From Salvelinus alpinus (Eukaryota; Chordata; Actinopteri; Salmoniformes; Salmonidae): 64,000 nucleotides of DNA. Under the pieces are notes generated by a model. It was given only the letters and a program-made list of their open reading frames with translations, did not search any database and was not told the DNA's origin. The position numbers and the translations under genes were made by a program. Shown here piece after piece: positions 26,040-36,907 of this stretch (its first letter is position 1; each line of letters opens with the position of its first letter). The stretch is taken from positions 36,340,728-36,404,727 of the forward strand of contig NC_092115.1 in NCBI RefSeq assembly GCF_045679555.1, given 5' to 3'.

Positions 26040-27611
26040 CAGTGGGGAGAACAAGTATTTGATACACTGCCGATTTTGCAGGTTTTCCTACTTACAAAGC
26101 ATGTAGAGGTCTGTCATTTTTATCATAGGTACACTTCAACTGTGAGAGACGGAATCTAAAACAAAAATCCAGAAAATCACATTGTATGATTTTTAAGTAA
26201 TTAATTTGCATTTTATTGCATGACATAAGTATTTGATCACCTACCAACCAGTAAGAATTCCGGCTCTCACAGACCTGTTAGTTTTTCTTTAAGAAGCCCT
26301 CCTGTTCTCCACTCATTACCTGTATTAACTGCACCTGTTTGAACTCGTTACCTGTATAAAAGACACCTGTCCACACACTCAATCAAACAGACTCCAACCT
26401 CTCCACAATGGCCAAGACCAGACAGCTGTGTAAGGACATCAGGGATAAAATTGTAGACCTGCACAAGGCTGGGATGGGCTACAGGACAATAGGCAAGCAG
26501 CTTGGTGAGAAGGCAACAACTGTTGGCGCAATTATTAGAAAATAGAAGAAAATAGAAGAAGTTCAAGATGATGGTCAATCACCCTCGGTCTGGGGCTCCA
26601 TGCAAGATCTCACCTCGTGGGGCATCAATGATCATGAGGAAGGTGAGGGATCAGCCCAGAACTACACGGCAGGACCTGGTCAATGACCTGAAGAGAGCTG
26701 GGACCACAGTCTCAAAGAAAACCATTAGTAACACACTACGCCGTCATGGATTAAAATCCTGCAGCGCACACAAGGTCCCCCTGCTCAAGCAGGCGCATGT
26801 CCAGGCCCGTCTGAAGTTTGCCAATGACCATCTGGATGATCCAGAGGAGGAATGGGAGAAGGTCATGTGGTCTGATGATTCAAAAATAGAGCTTTTTGGT
26901 CTAAACTCCACTCGCCGTGTTTGGAGGAAGAAGAAGGATGAGTACAACCCCAAGAACACCATCCCAACCGTGAAGCATGGAGGTGGAAACATCATTCTTT
27001 GGGGATGCTTTTCTGCAAAGGGGACAGGACGACTGCACCGTATTGAGGGGAGGATGGATGGGGCCATGTATTGCGAGATCTTAGCCAACAACCTCCTTCC
27101 CTCAGTAAGAGCATTGATGATGGGTCGTGGCTGGGTCTTCCAGCATGACAACGACCCGAAACACACAGCCAGGGCAACTAAGGAGTGGCTCCGTAAGAAG
27201 TATCTCAAGGTCCTGGAGTGGCCTAGCCAGTCTCCAGACCTGAACCCAATAGAAAATCTTTGGAGGGAGCTGAAAGTCCGTATTGCCCAGCGACAGCCCC
27301 GAAACCTGAAGGATCTGGAGAAGGTCTGTATGGAGGAGTGGGCCAAAATCCCTGCTGCAGTGTGTGCAAACCTGGTCAAGAACTACAGGAAACGTATGAT
27401 CTCTGTAATTGCAAACAAAGGATTCTGTACCAAATATTAAGTTCTGCTTTTCTGATGTATCAAATACTTATGTCATGCAATAAAATGCTAATTAATTACT
27501 TAAAAATCATACAATGTGATTTTCGGGATTTTTGTTTTAGATTCCGTCTCTCACAGTTGAAGTGTACCTATGATACAAATTACAGACCTCTACATGCTTT
27601 GTAAGTAGAAA
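26040..27611 (+). mobile_element. Tc1-like element, fifth salmonid family, right end truncated
   Basis: The left inverted repeat begins CAGTGGGGAGAACAAGTATT after TA at 26038-26039. The right inverted repeat matches inward sequence (ATTCCGTCTCTCACAGTTGA) up to about 27611, where it stops short of the terminal CACTG. The flanking sequence on that side belongs to the TTAA element. Confidence 0.88.
26408..27440 (+). pseudogene. Tc1-like transposase, nearly intact with catalytic DD34E
   Basis: The family start codon is at 26408 ([20 protein letters not shown]), with the first helix-turn-helix. Near 26540 a duplicated AAATAGAAGA and a TAG break the frame. From 26568 an open frame of 290 codons runs to the normal carboxy terminus (NKGFCTKY, stop 27438-27440). 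Counting from 26568, the catalytic residues are Asp103 (WSDDSK), Asp194 (QHDNDPKH) and Glu229 (NPIENLW), with exactly 34 residues between the last two. The catalytic domain is whole. The DNA-binding amino terminus is separated, so the protein is probably inactive as a transposase. Confidence 0.93.
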
Positions 27612-28603
27612 ACTATCTCCGTGTCGAATTTTGTTTGATACATGTGACCATATCATCGTAATGTATGTTTTTTCAATATAGTTTAATCAGATTATTTGAA
27701 TTTTTTCGGGAGTTTTGTGGTGTTCCGTTGTCTGATTTTATTTACGTTTGAGAGATCCGTGCCACTCGACCAGTACCTGTGCTAAATGGAGTGGGAAAGG
27801 AACAATTCTGAACGGAACCAACGACTCATCTTGACAAAGGACACTTTGATCAACATTCTGATGAAAGATCAGCCATAGTAAGACCCAATTTACGATGTTA
27901 TATCATATCTGTTGTGCATGTGAACTGGCCGTGGGCGCCTAGCCGAATCTGCCTGGTATAGCTATGCTAATTTAGCGCTACATTTTGTTTTCGTTATAAA
28001 ACATTTAATAAATCTGAAATATTGTTTGGATTCACCAGATGTTGGGCTTTCAATATCTGTACGCTGTGTATTTTTCTGAAATGTTTTAAGATGAGTAATT
28101 CGTTATATGACGTTGGTCTCTGTAATTGTTCTGGCTGGGTCAGCACTATTTCAGATTGCAGCTGCAATGTAGAACTGTGATTTATACCTGAAAAATGCAC
28201 ATTTTTCAAAAAAAAAACTATGCTATACCATAAATATGTTATCAGACTGTCATCTTATGAAGTTGTTTCTTGGTTAGTGGCTATATATTTTTTTATTTAG
28301 TCGAATTAGTGATAGCTACTGATGCAGGAAAAAACTGTTGGGAGTAAAAAAATCGTGTCCTTTGCTAACGTGGTTAGCTAATAGATTTACATATTGTGTC
28401 TTCCCTGTAAAACATTTTAAAAATCTGAAATGGTGGCTTTATTCACAAGACCTGTATCTTTCATCTGGTGTCTTGGACTTGTGATTTAATGATATTTAGA
28501 TGCTACAAGTTACTTGTGACGCTATGCTAGCTATGCTACTCAGTGGGGGGGGGGGGGGGGGGGGGGGGGTGCTACCGGATCAGGGTTGGTGACTCGTGAG
28601 AAG
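27612..28603 (+). other. Body of the TTAA element without genes
   Basis: AT-rich DNA with repeated phrases such as 'taaaacattt..aaatctgaaat' near 27998-28022 and 28407-28431, which suggests an internal old duplication. It ends in CTATGCTAGCTATGCTACTCAG, poly-G and GCTACCGGATC before TTAA. No frame has a recognisable domain. Confidence 0.6.
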
Positions 28604-28609
28604 TTAACA

Positions 28610-28794
28610 GGAGCACTAATTCCTTGGCTATATTTTTGGAAGCCATCTTCCAAAAGGGGATTGCCTTCTGAGTAGTGAGTGGCATAATCTAGGAAGCCCA
28701 GAATATACTGGTGCCCTCTGGTGGACTTGCGTAGCGGGCCAACTATATCCATCGTTATCCTCTCAAATGGCATTTCAATTATGGGGAGTGGCAC
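28610..28794 (-). pseudogene. Gypsy integrase catalytic core, first half
   Basis: The frame contains FERITMDIVGPL, with the first catalytic Asp of the DDE integrase, then YILGFLDYATHYSEGNPL, the conserved second strand of the RNase H-like fold. It runs up to the TTAA insertion at 28604. The second half resumes on the other side of that insertion at 25935. Codons after the insertion point in this frame come from the inserted element and are not integrase. Confidence 0.85.
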
Positions 28795-28799
28795 TAACG

Positions 28800-29124
28800 G
28801 GCTTCTAACAGTTGGTCGGGGAGCTGTTACCTGGCACTTGGGGCACTCCCCACAATGTCAAGCCATTTCAACCTGAATCCCTGGCCAGTAAAACCTCCTC
28901 ACAATCCTGTCTTGGGTTTTATCAACACCAAGGTATCCCCCCAGCATGTGCCCATGAGCTAAGTCCAGTACTGTTCTCCGGTACCGGGTGGGGACCAACA
29001 ACTGTTCCACCACATCAACCCCTAGTTTTGCTACTCTGTACACCAAACCCTTTTTCATGATGAAGTGGGGGAAACTATTAGGCATCGTACCGTCATTTAT
29101 GGAGTTACCATCTACGACCTGCAC
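28800..29124 (-). pseudogene. Gypsy integrase zinc-binding domain (part)
   Basis: The HHCC domain of a retroelement integrase helps to multimerise the enzyme on DNA ends. The frame from 29124 contains LDLAHGHMLGGYLGVDKTQD and RIVRRFYWPG, the standard core of this domain. The second His (normally GHLG) is Tyr here. A TGA near 28859 stops the frame just before the CxxC pair (HCGECPKC), which is still readable downstream. It continues into the catalytic core at 28794. Confidence 0.85.
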
Positions 29125-29474
29125 ATCTGCTCTGGCTTGCTGTAGGGTCGGATCCTGGGTCTGGGCCGTCCCGAAGTTAGTCAGGGACCCTGCCAGGTCT
29201 GTTGGTTCTAGATTGTCCCCCTCTGAGCCCCCCGCTCCAGATGGACCCCTACCTCACTAGTACTGGGCTGCTCATTATCAACAGGGTCTGCCCTTTCTTC
29301 CTCATCCTCCCCTACTAGCACCTGTGAGGTTGGACCCTGGAAGACCATTTATTTTCTTGGCTTTGGTTGAGGGCTGCCTACTTGGTCAGGGGTTGTGGCT
29401 TCTCAAATATGCCATTATTTTGGCCTAACCTTGCAAAGTATCTACCCAGTATTACATCATACTCCGGGAAAACA
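29125..29474 (-). other. Gypsy internal region, possible protease remnant
   Basis: Lies between the integrase zinc finger and the LINE insertion. Minus-strand codons near 29470-29400 (FPEYDVILGRYFARLGQ-like, in broken frames) resemble the end of a retroelement aspartic protease or the linker before integrase. The assignment is weak. Confidence 0.35.
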
Positions 29475-29481
29475 CTGACCT

Positions 29482-31429
29482 TTTAATTATTTTTTTATTT
29501 CACCTTTATTTAACCAGGTAGGCTAGTTGAGAGCAAGTTCTCATTTACAACTGCGACCTGGCCAAGATAAAGCAAATCAGTGTGACACAAACAACAACAC
29601 AGAGTTACACCTGGAATAAACAAACATACAGTCAATAATACAATAGAAAAAGTCTATATACAGTGTGTGCAAATGAGGTAGGATAAGGGAGGTAAGGCAA
29701 TAAATAGGCCATAGTGGTGAAATAATTACAATATAGCAATTAAACACTGGAGTGATAGATGTGCAGAAGATAAGTGTGCAAGTAGAGATACTGGGGTGCA
29801 AAGGAGCAAAAAAATATTTAAAAAATAACAGTATGGGGATGTGGTAGTTAGATGGGCTAATTACAGATGGGCTATTTACAGGTGCAGTGATCTGTGAGCT
29901 GCTCTGACAGCTGGTGCTTCAAGTTAGTGAGGGAGATATGAGTCTCCAACTTCAGTGATTTTTGCAGTTCATTCCAGTCATTGGCAGCAGAGAACTGGAA
30001 GGAAAGGCGGCCAAAGGAGGAATTGGCTTTGGGGGTGACCAGTGAAATATACCTGCTGGAGCGCGTGCTACGGGTGGGTGCTGCTATGGTGACCAATGAG
30101 CTGAGATAAGGCGGGGCTTTACCTAGCAAAGATTTATAGATGACCTGGAGCCAGTGGGTTTGGCAACGAATATGAAGCGAGGGCCAGCCAACGAGAGCAT
30201 ACAGGTCGCAGTGGTGGGTAGCATATGGGGCTTCGGTGACAAAATGGATGGCACTGTGATAGACTGCATCCAGTTTGCTGAGTAGAGTGTTGGAGTCTAT
30301 TTTGTAAATGACATCACCGAAGTCAAGGATCGGTAGGATAGTCAGTTTTACGAGGGTATGTTTGGCAGCATGAGTGAAGGATGCTTTGTTGCGAAATAGG
30401 AAGCTGATTCTAGATTTAATTTTGGATTGGAGATGCTTAATGTGAGTCTGGAAGGAGAGTTTACAGTCTAACCAGACACCTAGGTACGTATTTGTAGTTG
30501 TCCACATATTCTAAGTCAGAACCGTCCAGAGTAGTGATGCTGAACGGGCGAGCAGGTGTGGGCAGCGAACGGTTGAAGAGCATGCATTTAGTTTAACTTG
30601 CATTTAAGAGCAGTTGTGTTTCCTAGCCTCAGTGCAGTAGGCAGCTGGGAGGAGGTGCTCTTATTCTCCATGGTCTTTACAGTGTCCCAGAACTTTTTGG
30701 AGTATGTGCTACAGGATGCAAATTTCTGTTTGAAAAAGCTAGCTTTTGCTTTCCTAACTTTCCTGAAAAGTTGCATATCGCGGGGGCTATTCAGTGTGGC
30801 AAAAGGGTCCAGGCCAATTGGAAAAATAGGTATAGTGGCCAAAGAATTTGTCCGATGGGCCTCTTCAGCTAATAGTCCGATATGCTCTAGACAGCTAGCG
30901 GGCCGCGGTTAGCAGGCTAGCTGATGAGCATTCAGGGGACGTCGCATCAGAGGAGCCAGTTGAAAAACCCCCTGGCAAAATAGGTATTGTAGCCCAAGGA
31001 GTGGCTGGTGGACCTCTTCGGCTAGCCACTCGGATAGCAGCTAGCTAGCTGCGATGATCCAGGTGAAAAGGTTCAGAGCTTGCGGTAGGAATCCGGAGAT
31101 ATGGAGAAAAATAAGACCGATTTGCTCTGGTTTGAGTCACGCTGTGCAGACTGGCGAGAGTTGTCCGGGCTAAAGGTAGCTGATGACCACTAGCAGTGGC
31201 TAGCTGACTACTAGCTAGTAGCTAGTTAGCTGGCTAGCTTCTGTTGGGGGTTCTTGTTCAAAAGTAAAGAAAATAGCAGATCCATACTACATTGGGTGAG
31301 GCGGATTACAGTATGTTGAAGTTGAGGTTATGAAAAATATTTTTAAAAGATATAAGAAGATATATACACGGGACACGACAAGACGAGGACAAAAGACGTC
31401 TGACTGCTACGCCATCTTGGATCTAACAT
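29482..31429 (-). mobile_element. L2-like LINE (family B), inserted between gag and integrase
   Basis: The 3' end is at the left: TTATTTCACCTTTATTTAACCAGGTAGG, a tail shared with many fish retroposons. RT carboxy-terminal coding, an internal deletion near 30598 and a 5' UTR rich in GCTAGC repeats (30890-31230) follow. CTGACCT occurs at 29475-29481 and 31430-31436, a probable target duplication. A second copy of the family is at 45327-46660. Confidence 0.85.
29872..30507 (-). pseudogene. LINE family B reverse transcriptase, carboxy-terminal frame
   Basis: An open 211-codon frame with YLGVWLDCKLSFQTHIKHLQ, KHTLVKLTILPILDFGDVIY and ANDWNELQKSLKLETHISLT. These are the thumb and post-RT regions of an L2-like LINE protein. 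The palm with its active site is absent: an internal deletion near 30598 joins this part to codons from the region before RT (30842-30598, RKVRKAKASFFKQKFASCS). The copy at 46600-46280 retains the missing active-site region. Confidence 0.82.
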
Positions 31430-31639
31430 CTGACCTCATAATCCAGCAAGCCGTCCTCAGTTTGTATGCTCACTCACTGTGGGGTACGGGCAGGTATCAC
31501 CATAAATGCACATAACACTGACGTCCTGACGTTTATCCAGTTTATGAGTTGGCACAAGTTTTCTACGACCAAGGTTAATATACTGCCTTCAACCTTCACC
31601 ATACACATGTGTTCATTTCTTGGTTTTTCAGTACAGTGG

Positions 31640-32666
31640 TTACCACAGGACAGGCATATAATATATCAGTTTCTTCTTTTCCACCGATGTTACATTGCAT
31701 TGGCTCCTCTTTAATAGGGAAGTATGCAGCAACATGTCCTGGTCAATTACAATTGTAACAGATAATAGGGTTTTGAGGGGAGACCCTTTCAACCCCCTGT
31801 CCCGGTTTTCGGCTTTTGCCAGAGTGTCTCGCCCCCAGTCTGGTTCTTTCCTCACAGCCCCACTCTGTTCCCCCCCCCCCAAATACTGAAACAGTCTTAC
31901 CCTGTCCGCTGGTTCGCCAGGGCCTGGGGAACGTTTTTTTCCCTCCTGTGCCTGCTCAGCTGTTCCTGCCGTACAATACTGTTCAACCAGGGCCACGAGA
32001 TGGTCAGCGGAAAGTACCTCATTCTGACCAACCCATCGTCATATTTCTCGGTGTAGCCCTAGCTGAAACTGGTTGAGTACGATGATCTCGACGATCTCGG
32101 TGGATGAATGGGTCTCCGTTCTGCCAGGTGAATCAGGTCGAACATCTGTGCTCGGGGTGGTTGTCCAGGTCTATAGGCCCACTGTTGGAAACGATGTGCC
32201 CTCACGGTATAGGTCACTCCCAGTCTAGTCAGGATCTCTCCCTTTAGTTTATTGTAATCTTGTGCATCTTTCAACTCCAGGTCGAAATACGCTTTTTAAG
32301 TGTCCCCTGCCAGGTATGGTGCCAGAAGTCCTGCCCATTCTTCTTTTCGATACTTCTCTCTCTCGGCCGTCCTTTCGAAGGTGGTGAGGTATGGTTCCAC
32401 ATCATCCTGCATTGTCATTTTTTAAAGAAAATGATTGGCCCGCCTCTGGGTTTTTGAAGCTGGCAGCTGAGCTCCAATTTGGGCCGCTAGCTCCTGCAGG
32501 CCTTCTTTTAACTAGTTGGTGCGGTGCTGGACCTGCGGTGCTGGACCTGCAGCGTGTACTGATGCATTCGCAACGCATCCTGATGAGCTATTTGTTGAGC
32601 TCTAGTTGCCTCTTGTTGGGCTGCCATCTCTTGTAACAGTGCTTGTATGGCTCCTTCCATACTCAT
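31640..32666 (-). pseudogene. Gypsy gag pseudogene
   Basis: Gag would form the retrotransposon particle and bind its RNA. On the minus strand the frame opens at 32666 (MSMEGAIQALLQEMAAQQEA), a helical, Gln-rich amino terminus. A matrix/capsid-like section follows (KDAQDYNKLKGEILTRLGVT, 32274-32059), then a Pro/Gly-rich linker. A decayed zinc-knuckle-like segment lies near 31740-31700, where Cys and His codons remain in mixed frames. At least three frameshifts interrupt it. A 13-bp direct duplication (GTGCTGGACCTGC, near 32520) is one cause. Confidence 0.7.
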
Positions 32667-32851
32667 TTTCCCAGACTAAACTGAACGAAACAAACAAAAT
32701 ACAAAAACCTGACTCCCCTTTGGAGTGCTAACTGAACGTATTACTTTTTATTTACATTTTTTAACCTAACCAGCAGTATAGCTAATCCGTTTATCCGCTT
32801 CAAACCACAATAAAACACACAGTCCACCGTGTGCCTGCACTCTCCACCACG

Positions 32852-33348
32852 TGTGACAACTCTCTTCAAGGTTAGGAGAGTTTGTACACAAATTAAGCGG
32901 GAGACCGACACAGAATCACACCAGAGAGAGTTCTTTCCAACAGGACAGTAACTGAATGTTTGTTTCTCCAGCCTGAACCGCCCCAGGCCGCAGGCGTGGT
33001 CGATCGAGGATAGCAGGGTTTGGTACACAAATCGTGTTCTCGGTAGATCAGGGTCCAAAACAGCCAACAGGTAAGTCCAAACAGTCCAGGTAATACACGG
33101 TAAATCCACAGGTCCACAGATTCTTTCTCTCCCCCTCTTCCTGGTGTGGCTTGACCCCTTATATATGTGGGTCAGCCCCACCTTGCGAGCGTTCCCCTTG
33201 CTTCTGAGGATTGTAGCATTTTGGTGGTCGGACATTTTGTGCTTTGTAGTTCACCATCTGGCCACCCCTTAGTGAGAGGGCAGAGCCCGTTTATTAGTTC
33301 TGCCCTCACATATCTGCCATTTATCACTCGGCCCCCTTCTTTGCCACA
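32852..33348 (-). repeat. 5' LTR of the gypsy element
   Basis: Begins TGTGACAACTCTCTTCAAGG and probably ends TTCTTTGCCACA, about 497 bp. In minus orientation a TATA-like TATATAAGG lies at about 33160-33168, a plausible core promoter. Confidence 0.75.
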
Positions 33349-33981
33349 AAACATACACACACACACACACACAAACACATATACTGCTACACATAAACAT
33401 GTGTATCATGTTAACACTCATACACACACACACAAAATAATATAAAAAGTCACACTTTTACATTGTCTTGATGTTTGCACGCCGCAGACACACTCAGGGG
33501 CTATGCCCATCTTAGCCATCTCTCCCCCTACATAGATCTAGCACTGATACTGAGTGCTAGCAGAATAGTGCACTGGGAGTGAAACATGATGTCACAAAGG
33601 TCAGACCCAGAGGCCAAGAGGGCACATTCTGTGAGGGCTGTACAGGGTGAGGGCTGGGGGATGGGCAGCCACTGACAAGCCCTGACAGACTATTTCTAAG
33701 AACCCACAAAGACTACACACACGCGTACACACCAATACACAAACACATGCACAAACATGGAAACATATGCACAAACTTGGACAGACAACACATGTCAACT
33801 GGAGGTCCAATGCTTCCCAAGCCCTTTGCCTGCTTCAGTGGAATTCTTCTGCTATAAGGAATAACTTGCATAAGGCATGCAAATTAGACAAAGAAAAAGC
33901 AAATAACTCAAATAGTTATTGTAGTAAGTGTACAAGTTGTACTTAACACATACTGTACAACACATACTGTACAAGTTTGTA

Positions 33982-33990
<9 letters not shown>
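33349..33990. other. CA-rich repeat and unique DNA, no gene
   Basis: (CA)n-type tracts at 33354-33385 and 33420-33435. The rest shows no coding signal or known repeat. Confidence 0.55.
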
Positions 33991-34027
<37 letters not shown>

Positions 34028-34033
34028 TGTGTG
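33983..34033. repeat. (TG)n microsatellite
   Basis: About 45 bases of TG with one TCTG interruption, next to a hairpin-forming repeat. Confidence 0.9.
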
Positions 34034-34215
34034 TTACTATCCTTGTGGGTACTGGCAATCCCCACAAGTCCCCACAAGGATAGTAAAACAAGGAAAATTC
34101 TTCCTGGTGGGGACATTTCCCAGGTACCCAAGAGGACAAAGTCTATTTTAGGTTTAGAAGTTAGGTTTAGGGTTAGAATTAGGTTTAGGGGTTGGTTTAG
34201 AGTTAGGAGTTGCCC
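34034..34215. repeat. Hairpin repeat and TTAGGG-like tract
   Basis: ACTATCCTTGTGGG at 34036-34049 and CCCCACAAGGATAGT at 34069-34083 form an inverted repeat. It is followed by a run of degenerate GGTTTAG/GGGTTAG units (34148-34210) that resemble vertebrate telomeric repeats. I know this combination only as a dispersed fish repeat. Confidence 0.65.
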
Positions 34216-34234
34216 TAGAAAACACATAAAATTT

Positions 34235-34445
34235 TCAGTTTCATATGTGAAAATCGCATTTTGAAACATGAAATCACATTTTCGCATGTGAAATTACTGA
34301 TTTCACAATTTGAGATTACATTTCATGTGAAACCATATTTTCACATGTATTACATTTAGAGTTATGTTAACACCACCTTTTCACGTGAGAAGAACATTAT
34401 GTTTTCACCTCACATGTGAAATTCGTGTTTTCACATGTTAAAAAC
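34235..34445. repeat. Array of palindromic TTTCACATGTGAAA-like motifs
   Basis: About ten copies or half-copies of TTTCACATGTGAAA or TTTCATATGTGAAA occur at irregular spacing (for example near 34238, 34285, 34313, 34333, 34400 and 34430). They are mixed with CACGTGAG and CATGTGAAACC. Each is close to self-complementary. Confidence 0.75.
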
Positions 34446-34449
34446 TTTT

Positions 34450-34892
34450 GGTAACACTTTATTTGACACCTAGCGTCATAACACGTTATGGCACGGTCAT
34501 AACCATGTCATAACTGATATAACCTGTCATAACATTGTCATAACACTGTCATGACACATATATTTAGATGCGTTGTGGCATATATTGCAATATTTTGTCT
34601 GGTTCTGACACCTATATAAGAGTGTCAAAGCCCACAAATCTTACCACACAAGGCAAACCAAACCATGTTATATAATATTTCCTAACATTTGCTAATTTAT
34701 TACCATTGTAATTGTACACATGTCAAACATGTGGCTAGTCCAATGATCTATTGCTGATGACTGGGATGAATGCAGGAGTGGGACAAAAAAAACTCTTTGG
34801 GACTTATGACTGACAGGTCATGTACGTGATAATAATAATAATTACATTTGAACTATATAGTGCTTTTCATATCGTCTCAAAGCGCTTCAAGA
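34450..34892. repeat. MITE-like sequence with TGTCATAAC repeats
   Basis: AACACTTTATTTGACACCTAG is followed by several CATAAC/TGTCATAAC units (34480-34560). I know similar sequence as a dispersed fish repeat. A second piece with TGCTTTTCATATCGTCTCAAAG is at 34860-34890. No coding potential. Confidence 0.5.
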
Positions 34893-36170
34893 CTTTTACT
34901 TTTTACGCTTTTACTCCACATTTTGTTACAGCCTAAATTCAACATGGATTAAATATATGTTTTTCTCATCCATCTACACACAATACCCCATAATGACAAG
35001 GTGAAAATGTTTTTAGAAATGTCTGCAAATGTATTTAAAATGACATTTTGAAATAAGTATTCACACCCCTGAGTCAATACATGTTAGAGTCATTTTTGGC
35101 AGTGATTACAGCTGTGAGTCTTTCTGTGTCAGTTTCTAAAAGCCTAGCACACCTGGATTGTACAATATTTGCACATTATTCTTTTAAAAATTCTTCAAGC
35201 TCTGTCAAGCTGGTTGTTGATCATTGCTAAAAATACATTTTCTAGTCTTGCCATAGATGTTTGAGCCGATTTAAGACAAAACTGTAACTAGGCCACTCAG
35301 GAACATTCAATGTCATCTTGGTTAACAACTCCAGTCTAGATTTGGCCTTATGTTTTAGGCTATTGTCTTGCTGAAAGGTGAATTTGTCTCACAGTGTCTG
35401 TTGGGAAGCAGACTGAAGCAGGTTTTCTTCAAGGATTTTGCCTGTGCTTAGCTCTATTCCGTTTCACTTTGTCCTAAAAAAAACTCCCTAGTCCTTGCCA
35501 ATGACAAGCATACTCATAACATGATGCAGCCACACCATGCTTGAAAATATGAAGAGTGGTACTCAGTGATGTGTTGTGTTGGCTTTGCCCCAAACATAAT
35601 GCTTTGTATTCAGGACATATAGTACATTTCTTTGCCATTTTTTTGCAGTTTTACTTTAGTGTCTTATTGCAAATAGATGCATGTTTTGGAATATTTTTAT
35701 TCTGTACAGGCTACTTTTCACAATGTCATTTGAGTTAGTATTGTGCAGTAACTACAATATTGTTGATCCATCCTCAGTTTTCTCCTATCACAGCCATTAA
35801 ACTCTGTAACTTTAAAGTCACTATTGGCCTCATAGTGAAATCCCTGAGCGGTTTCCTTTCTAACCGTTAACTGTGTTAGGAAGGACACCTGTATCTTTGT
35901 AGTGACTGGGTGTATTGATACACCATTCAAAGTTCAATTAATAACTTCAGCATACTCAAAGGGATGTTCAAAGTCTGCTTTTGTTATTTTTACCCATCTA
36001 CAAATAGGTGCCCTTTCGTTGGGAGGCAAAGAAGAGCAATCCTCCCTGGTCTTTATGGTTGAATCTGTGTTTGAAATTCAGTGCTTGACTGAAGGACCTT
36101 ACAGGCAATTGCATGTGTGGGGTACAGAGATGAGGTAGTCACCCCCAAAAAAGGGGTACTGTATTTCTGG
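34893..36170 (-). mobile_element. Decayed Tc1-like element, third family, minus strand
   Basis: Matches the element at 8105-9662 in reverse orientation: TTTTACTCCACATTTTGTTACAGCC at the left, ACACACAATACCCCATAATGAC, then the decayed transposase and the 5' leader to about 36170. The outer terminus at the left is replaced and the right terminus is not clear. The transposase relic, 35100-35800 on the minus strand, is full of stops. Confidence 0.8.
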
Positions 36171-36429
36171 TTGTTGATAGATTCTATAAATATCCATATT
36201 TTGGATTCAAAGTTTGTTTGTTACAACATTATTATTGTAGTCCTCCGTGGTTTTTCTTTAATATACATGATTACTTAGCGGCGCCACCACTAGGAGGAGA
36301 TATTATAACTCTTAACTGCAGGCGCGCGCCTCATACGTTGGAAGAAGAGAAGCAAGAAGAGAAGCCCAGCGACAAAAATTTAAATTGCCTGTGCCTGCTT
36401 ATTCATCAAAATAGTGTATAAGATCATAC
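36171..36429. other. Short unassigned DNA
   Basis: No gene or repeat recognised. Includes GGCGCCACCACTAGGAGG and a GAAGAGAAGC repeat. Confidence 0.45.
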
Positions 36430-36835
36430 AAAAGATTTTGCTGTGACTCTTATGTGGATTATGTAAAAAAATATTTGTTGGTCTGATGTGATTAAAAAGG
36501 AGCATCCAGACGCTGCACTTGATGAATTTATGAAATTACTTCTTCCAATTATTGATAAACATGCATCTGTTAAGAAACTGACTGTTTGAACTGTTCAGGC
36601 TCCATGAATTGATGAGGAATTGAAAGACTGTATGGTTGAAAGAGATGGGGCAAAATGAGTGGCTAATAAGTCTGGCTGCACAACTGACTAGCTGACTAAC
36701 TGCAAATGAAGACATTTTGTGACTAAACTCAACAAAAAAAGCAGAAACAAAGCTCAATGATATAAAAATGATGGAAGAAAACTTTGGAGTACTTTAAATT
36801 AAATCATGTGCAGAAAGACAAATTCAACTTTCAAA

Positions 36836-36907
36836 TCAAATAAAATAAAATGTTATTGGTCACATACACGTATGAGCAAATACAATGCTATTTCTCTGTA
36901 AACAAAC
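36836..36907 (-). mobile_element. LINE family A 3'-tail fragment
   Basis: AAATCAAATAAAATAAAATG followed by TTATTGGTCACATACACG resembles the 3' end of family A at 10868 (CAAATTCAAATAACATGTTATTTGTCACATGC). Strongly 5'-truncated. Confidence 0.6.

Larger units (their letters stand above)
25936..28607 (+). mobile_element. TTAA-flanked DNA element (piggyBac-like), carrying a Tc1
   Basis: TTAA at 25936-25939 and 28604-28607 bounds a block that interrupts the gypsy integrase. Joining the flanks through a single TTAA restores a continuous integrase reading frame. The left part is AACTTCTTGAGAATACAGGG and the right part ACTCGTGAGAAGTTAA, short imperfect inverted ends. The interior encodes no transposase of its own, so it is a non-autonomous copy. 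It contains a poly-G run of about 26 bases (28545-28570). The Tc1 lies at 26040-27611. Confidence 0.8.
23916..33348 (-). mobile_element. Ty3/gypsy LTR retrotransposon, Gmr1-like domain order, degenerate
   Basis: The 5' LTR is at the right (32852 to about 33348) and a shorter, diverged 3' LTR at the left (23916 to about 24180). Both contain TGTGACAACTCTCTTC at their left edge. Read along the minus strand the coding parts are gag (32666-31640), a stretch that may hold protease, integrase zinc finger (29124-28800), integrase core (28794-28610, then 25935-25623), integrase tail (25560-25366) and reverse transcriptase (25336-24240). RNase H is not found before the 3' LTR. Two large insertions lie inside (25936-28607 and about 29482-31429). 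The right LTR boundary is approximate, and I found no target duplication. Confidence 0.85.

Noticed and set aside
26744..27379. 211-codon minus frame
   Set aside because: Antisense shadow of the Tc1 transposase.
23916..33348. Endogenous retrovirus with env
   Set aside because: No envelope-like frame is present, and integrase and RT resemble Ty3/gypsy retrotransposons of the Gmr1 type.
34148..34210. Interstitial telomere
   Set aside because: Units are too degenerate and belong to a known type of dispersed fish repeat, so chromosome fusion is not supported.
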